From Cryptomeria japonica (lineage: Eukaryota; Streptophyta; Pinopsida; Cupressales; Cupressaceae): 64,000 bases of DNA. The stretch covers positions 242,344,218 to 242,408,217 of the forward strand of contig NC_081406.1 in NCBI RefSeq assembly GCF_030272615.1, read 5' to 3'. Position 1 is the first letter of the stretch. Each line of letters begins with the position of its first letter. Position numbers and translations under genes: made by a program. Below the pieces are notes generated by a model. It did no database searches. It worked only from the letters and a program-made list of their open reading frames with translations, and was not told where the DNA came from. Below are positions 58,915-64,000 of the stretch, one piece after another.

Positions 58915-59446
58915 CCAATATGCCAGTTTCTTTAGATGCTACTATTGGTAAGCTACATGCATTTGAGTTAAGTAACTTTGATAACAGTGGGTCATTGGTA
59001 AATAAAGTTGAATCTGCATTTAGTTCTTTTCATATTGAAGAATCTGATTATTACAATGATAGATTGAGTAAGTACACTAAAGGGGATCATAGTGGAGCAA
59101 GTGAAAGATTTCGCAAAAACATGGAGGAAGTACACAAACTGTATGAAGAAATCAAAGCAAGAAGAGTTTGAAGCACTATTAGCCAAAAGGTTATCAAGAG
59201 GCAAAGGTAAGTATAAAGGAAAACTACCTTTGAAATGTTTCAATTGTGATAAGATCGGACATATGGCTTCTAACTGTCCTGACAAAGATTCTACTGAAAA
59301 GAGAGATTAGCAAGATGACAGACAGAAAGATAATCATTATAGAGGACACCGACACTTCAGAAGAAGAGATAGAAAGTCATGCTTAATAGACGATGAGGAA
59401 TCCAATGATGATAAATCAGATGAAACTAATACAGAGGAAGTAGTTT
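58915..59446 (+). pseudogene. Copia-4 gag, C-terminal part with zinc knuckle
   Basis: Continues PNMPVSLDATIGKLHAFELS and SERFRKNMEEVHKLYEEIK. A one-base frame change near 59165 leads to EEFEALLAKRLSRGKGKYKG and the intact CCHC knuckle CFNCDKIGHMASNC. A TAG follows at 59308-59310, then DETNTEEVVYVAIKDGSDEE. Another frame change near 59480 is needed to reach the protease. Confidence 0.9.
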
Positions 59447-59731
59447 ATGTGGCTATCAAAGATGGATCAGATGAAGAAAGGTATGACCCTAATATCTCAC
59501 ATAAATACTAATGATTCTTGGATCATAGATAGTGGATGCTCACATCACATGACAGGTGATAAACACAAGTTTGTTATGTTAGAAGACTATGATGGAGGTT
59601 ATATAAGATTTGGTAATGATGCACCATGTCCGGTAAAAGTTAAAGGATCTATCACACGTCTTGACAATGCAAGATGCAATGATGTTTATTGGGTTGAAGG
59701 TTTGAAATACAATTTGTTGAGTGTAGCATAG
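59447..59731 (+). pseudogene. Copia-4 aspartic protease
   Basis: Reads NDSWIIDSGCSHHMTGDKHK with the canonical Asp-Ser-Gly, then LEDYDGGYIRFGND and NDVYWVEGLKYNLLSVA, ending at TAG 59729-59731. Unlike Copia-2 and Copia-3 the active site is unaltered. It would cut the polyprotein in the particle. Confidence 0.9.
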
Positions 59732-60868
59732 CTAAACAACACAGGATACCGAATAGAATTTCAAAAAGGAATTGTCAAAGTTCATGACAAGCATGGAAAG
59801 TCAGCTGCTACCAGGACACAAACAAAAGGTAATACATTTCATCTTGACTCAACTCGGAAAAAGTGTCTGTATGCAAAGATAGATGATACCTGGTTATGGC
59901 ATAAAAGGTTTTGTCATGTAAATTTTGATAATCTGATCAAAATAAGCAAGAAGCATCGAGTAAGAGGTCTACCGAATTTGGAAAAGCCTAAGAATGCTAT
60001 GTGTCGAGGATGCCAGATGGGTAAAATGACAAGATCAAGCTTTACAAGTAAATCCTACGCTTCTAAGGAAATTTTAGATCTTGTGCACACTGATCTTTGT
60101 GGTCCTATGAAAGTTCAAAGTTATTATGGTGATAAATATTTCATATTATTTGTGGATGATTACTCAAGGATGATGTCAATAATGTTTTTAAAAGAAAAAT
60201 CAGAAGCTTTCCAAATGTTTAAATGGTACAAGGCAAGAGTTGAAAATGAAACAGGAAGACAACTGAAATGTCTTAGATCAGATAGAGGAGGAGAGTTCAC
60301 ATCTGATGAGTTCAACTTATTTTGCAATGATCATGGTATTAAAAAACAAGTCTCTACACCGAGAACTTCACAACAAAATGGAATAGCTGAGAGAAGAAAC
60401 AGATCTATTGTGGATTGTGTCAGAACCCTGATGATTGAAAAGAAAGTGCCACAAACATTTTGGAGAGAAGCAATAAGTACGGCAGTTTACGCCCTAAACC
60501 GAGTACAACTGAAGAAAGGAACTTTGAAGACACCATATGAAATCTGGTATGACAAGAAACCTAATATAAGTTATTTTAAAATCTTTGGAAGTAGATGCTA
60601 TATACACAAGGATGATAGAAATGGCAAGTTTGATCAGAAAAGTGAAGAAGGAACATTTCTTGGTTATTCTTTTAGAAGTCAAGCATTTAAATATCTGATC
60701 AAATCATCTAACAAAATAGTAGAAAGTGCAAATGTGAAAATTGATGAATTTGCAAAAAGAAATGATGAAGGAAATTCCAAGGAACTAGAAGACTATGATG
60801 AATTTGTCTATGTTCAACCGACAAGTCCTACCGAGAAAACTGCAGAAGAAAATGAAGAGGATATCTAG
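59732..60868 (+). pseudogene. Copia-4 GAG-pre-integrase and integrase
   Basis: One continuous frame after the TAG at 59729. HHCC: WLWHKRFCHVNFDNL and MCRGCQMGK. Catalytic triad: LVHTDLCGP (Asp), LRSDRGGEF (Asp) and NGIAERRNRS (Glu), all intact. C-terminal region: KTPYEIWYDKKPNISYFKIF and SSNKIVESANVKID, ending in an acidic linker and a TAG at 60866-60868. This is the only integrase in the window with all visible catalytic residues and an unbroken core. Confidence 0.93.
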
Positions 60869-61669
60869 TTACCGAGTGATGAAGAAGATCATATAGAGCC
60901 TACCGAGCCTGTATTAGCCAAGTATGTCAGAAGACATCATGCATCAAGTCAGATTATAGGAGATAAGGATGATCCAGTGATGACAAGGAACAAACTGAGA
61001 CAGAACACATGTCTGATATTTGAATTTGAACCGAGAATAGTGAAAGAGGCATTTAATAGTGAAGATTGGATAAATGCTATGATAGAAGAGATTGATCAAA
61101 TCAAGAAGAATGACACATGGACACTAATCCCAAGACTGAAGGACAAAAATGTAATCAGTTCAAAGTGGATTTTCAGAAACAAGCTGAATGAAAAAGGTGA
61201 GGTCATATGAAATAAAGCAAGACTAGTTTGCAAAGGTTATGCCCAAGAAGAAGGAATTGATTATGGTGAGACTTTTGCACCTGTGGCAAGACTTGAAGGA
61301 GTAAGAACATTGTTGGCATATGTTGCTTACAAGAATTTCAAGGTTTATCAAATGGATGTCAAATCTACATTTCTGAATGGTATATTAGAAGAAGAAGGTT
61401 TTATTGAACAACCTGAAGGATTTATTGAAGACAATAATAAAGATCAGGTATGTAAATTGAACAAAGCTTTATATAGTTTGAAACAAGCACCTAGAGCATG
61501 GTATGAAAGATTGCACTTTTATTTAATCAAGATTGGTTTTATAAGGACAAGTGAAAATAGCAATATGTACATGAAGAATGATGAAAATGGAATACTGATC
61601 TCAGCCATATTTGTTGATGATATTATCTTTTGTGGAAATGACTCTTTATGAAAGAACTTTGGAAATGAA
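60869..61669 (+). pseudogene. Copia-4 reverse transcriptase
   Basis: Continues in frame: MIEEIDQIKKNDTWTLIPRL, NVISSKWIFRNKLNEKGEVI, TGA (61208-61210, at the position of a conserved Arg codon), [37 protein letters not shown] with the first Asp, [15 protein letters not shown] and [13 protein letters not shown] second TGA lies at 61649-61651. Both catalytic motifs are intact; two stops are the only visible lesions. Confidence 0.93.
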
Positions 61670-62563
61670 ATGAGCAAAGAATTTGAGATGTCATTAATCA
61701 GTGAGATAAAGTATTTTATAGGTTTACAAATACTGCAAATGAAAAATGAGATTTTCATTACTCAATCCAAATACATAAAGGAAATCTTGAAGAAATTTGG
61801 AATGGAGGATTCAAAACCAGTAAGTACTCCTATGACTACCAATTGTAAACTATCAAAGAATGATGAATCTAAATCTATTGATGAGACACTTTATCGATCC
61901 ATGATTGGAAAGCTACAATATGTTGTTCACAACATGCCAGATATAGCACATGTAGTAGGTGTAGTTGCAAGATTCTCTGCAGATCCTAAGGAAACACACA
62001 TGATAGCAATCAAGAGAATTTTCAGATACTTGAAAGGCACTGAAGATTATGGATTAGAATATCAAAAAGGAAATGATTTTGATTTAAAAGTTTATACTGA
62101 TGTTGATTGGGCAGGCAACATTGATGACAAGAAAAGCACAAGTGGAGGAGCTTTCTTTTTAGGAGAAAGACTAGTGAGTTGGCTTAGCAAGAAACAAGGA
62201 TGTGTTTCACAGTCAATAGCAGAAGCTGAATATGTTGCTGCAGCATTGAATTGTACCAACATAGCATGGATCAAACAACTGTTGGAAGGTATAAATGAGA
62301 AAGTTACCAAGCTAGTAACTATATTCTGTGACAATACTAGTGCCATTAACATTTCAAAGGATCATGTTATGCACTCTAAGACAAAGCACATCTCTATCAA
62401 ATATCATTATCTTAGAGAAGAAGCTCAAGAGAAGAAAGTGGTGTTGGAGTCTGTTAGCACAAAGGAACAAATAGCATATATCTTCACCAAGCCACTACCA
62501 AGGGACACTTTTGAGTATCTCAGAAGTAAGTTAGGGGTCCTACCCCTATCTTTCATTCACTGA
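61670..62563 (+). pseudogene. Copia-4 RT thumb and RNase H
   Basis: A clean 297-codon frame: FEMSLISEIKYFIGLQILQM, ITQSKYIKEILKKFGMEDSK, LYRSMIGKLQYVVHNMPDIA, then RNase H with VYTDVDWAGNIDDKKSTSGG (Asp), SIAEAEYVAAALN (Glu), IFCDNTSAINIS (Asp) and TKHISIKYHYLREEA. It ends LGVLPLSFIH. All RNase H acidic residues are present. Confidence 0.93.
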
Positions 62564-62957
62564 CCGAGTTCGATGAAAGCATCAATTCGATGACTCTACA
62601 GAATATCTTTTAGGAGTTGATGTTGATTTACACACTTTAGGATGTTTTCTAAAGGTGTATAGGAAATAGTACAGGAAATAATACAGGGACAGGAATTGAA
62701 GACAAAATACTCTAACCAAGACTAAGTTGACATAACAGCAAGAAATCACTTCATACAAAAAAAATTATGTTTTAGTTCTTTACTTTTTGGCATTGTTGTC
62801 AAAGGGGGAGAAGACTGGAGAAAAGGAGTGGATACTAATGTATGGGAGAGAAGACTGATGACAGGGGGAGAGCATTTCAACATTTTAGAATCTCACAGCA
62901 ATCTAAATCAATTAGGTCAAATCAATTGCTTTTTCCATCAATGCCAAAGGGGGAGAT
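62564..62957 (+). other. Copia-4 3' untranslated region and polypurine tract
   Basis: Non-coding, with several GGGGGAGA-type purine runs (about 62805, 62868 and 62950). CCAAAGGGGGAGAT (62944-62957) abuts the 3' LTR and is the expected plus-strand primer. Confidence 0.85.
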
Positions 62958-64000
62958 TGTTGGCATTATAACAGACAAGGAGAGATTGTTGGTATTTCAA
63001 TAAGGATATTGAGAAGGTTGTTGATGATTATGGATATAACTGATTAAGGATGTTTACTGTCTTAATATTATTATTTTTTCATTGATGTCAAGAAATTAAT
63101 TTTCTAATTCAGTATGATGTTGCCATATCTTAAAAAGTATGATTTGATGAGTATAAAGATGTCGGTAAAAGACATAGAAAGAATGTGATGAATAAGGAGA
63201 GAAATAAGTTATTCAATGGGCAACTATTACCGAGTTAGACAATGATGAGATCATGATGTTTAGATTGTTTTGATATCCTACATATGTTATTGATTGTAAG
63301 GTTAATACTATACCATGTTACCGAGCAAAGAACCTAGTCGGTAAACCCTAAGAAACCTAGTTGGTAAACCCTAAGGTTATCGCTATCAGTTAATGAAGGC
63401 AGAATGTCTACTGAGTGAAGTTTAGTATTTACCGAGTTGCAACCGAGTCATAACAAAATGCATTGAATGAATAAAAGCATTATTTAATAAAGGAAGCTAA
63501 TGAGCTGGCTATAATTGAATGATTGGTATACCGTGCATGAAGTTTGTTAAAGAATCTATGGCAAAGGAAAATTGGCAAGAAGATCTACAGCTCAGATTGA
63601 ACCACAATACCCTAGCACAAGTTCCAAGAAATGTATGCAAGTTCCAAGGCAGGGTAAAACATTTTTCAAATCGAAGGATACATTGAACCTGGTCAAAGTT
63701 TGAAGATCTGATGGCTATGATTGATCATGGGAAATGTGATCAAGGAGATTAAGCAGTTAGCAAATTGTTTATAAATAAGGAACTGTTGATAAACAATGTA
63801 TGTGGGAAAGTGTATGTACAAGGATGCTACATAGTGATTACCGAGCACAGAAGCTTGAAGACCTATTTTAATAATAGAGTATAGAGCCCAGCAGATGGAC
63901 AAGATAAGTCCTATTGTATCAAGAAAATAAGAATCTGCTTTAGCATTTTAGATTTGAAGTTGCAGATAGATTTTTATTACTGTTATTTTGTAAAGTGACA
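62958..64000 (+). repeat. Copia-4 3' LTR (partial, runs off the window)
   Basis: Starts TGTTGGCATTATAACAGAC and parallels the 5' LTR to the window end. The internal second TGTTGG is again 29 bp in (62987). From the 5' LTR length it should end near 64475. Confidence 0.9.

Larger units (their letters stand above)
55254..64000 (+). mobile_element. Copia-4: youngest, least decayed Ty1/copia element (3' end off window)
   Basis: Order is 5' LTR, PBS, gag (split by a solo LTR of the same family), protease, integrase, RT, RNase H, polypurine tract and the first 1043 bp of the 3' LTR. The left flank is CTAAG (55249-55253); the matching right TSD should lie near 64475. The first 300 bp of the two LTRs differ at about nine positions by eye. 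The element is inserted in Copia-3 gag on the opposite strand. Confidence 0.9.

Noticed and set aside
1-64000. CRISPR array, tRNA, rRNA or bacterial-type operon
   Set aside because: No regularly spaced identical repeats with unique spacers, no cloverleaf or rRNA-like segment noticed, and all recognised coding parts are plant retrotransposon or PMD-like.

Overview
This window looks like heterochromatic, gene-poor DNA from a seed plant with a large genome, plausibly a gymnosperm. It is AT-rich, the Ty1/copia elements prime from plant initiator-Met tRNA, a Tat-lineage Ty3/gypsy element is present, and no intact host gene is visible. The gymnosperm call is inference. I see no operon, CRISPR array, rRNA or tRNA gene. 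Almost everything is LTR retrotransposon DNA inserted into other retrotransposon DNA, and most boundaries could be fixed by matching 5-bp target-site duplications (TSDs).

Left block (1-19.6 kb). An unidentified reading frame enters from the left edge and runs into a probable 1.08-kb LTR (265-1348). Then comes an element of a giant-LTR family (1387-19622, TSD TTGTT). It has two LTRs of about 4.5 kb, a roughly 2-kb non-coding interior and no coding capacity. Its left LTR is interrupted by Copia-1 (5237-12489, TSD CAAAT), a decayed Ty1/copia element lacking gag and protease. The 3' LTR of Copia-1 carries a further solo LTR (10374-11757).

Middle block (19.6-40.2 kb). The base layer is a broken gene-like sequence resembling the plant mobile domain (PMD) family. 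It is recognisable at 20461-20741, 31836-32165, 32322-33194 and 39108-39455. Two giant solo LTRs split it: 20742-31830 (TSD GGTGT) and 33195-39107 (TSD AACTA/AACCA). The first contains Copia-2 on the minus strand (21084-28104), whose RT carries a 1.2-kb solo LTR (22286-23484, TSD CTCCC). It also contains a second solo LTR of that same family (30154-31357, TSD TTTAT). The second giant solo LTR contains a 1.08-kb solo LTR (37829-38909). A 23-bp inverted repeat marks a deletion junction at the left end of Copia-2.

Right block (40.2-64 kb). A 3.3-kb solo LTR (40252-43572, minus) is followed by a Tat-like Ty3/gypsy pol remnant (45523-48312, minus) with two successive RNase H domains. Its RT is cut by Copia-3 (minus, left end 48313), which has a long gag region with a coiled coil and several zinc knuckles. 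The gag of Copia-3 is in turn cut by Copia-4 (plus, from 55254, 3' LTR running off the window). Copia-4 is the least decayed element: gag, protease, integrase, RT and RNase H are all readable with a handful of breaks. Its gag holds a solo LTR of its own family (57362-58909). The right halves of Copia-3 and the Tat element should lie beyond the window.

The notable content is structural: a large non-autonomous giant-LTR family, a split PMD-like pseudogene, repair scars, and nested insertions whose order can be read from TSDs. I did not find a new enzymatic or defence system, and no coding system here appears functional.
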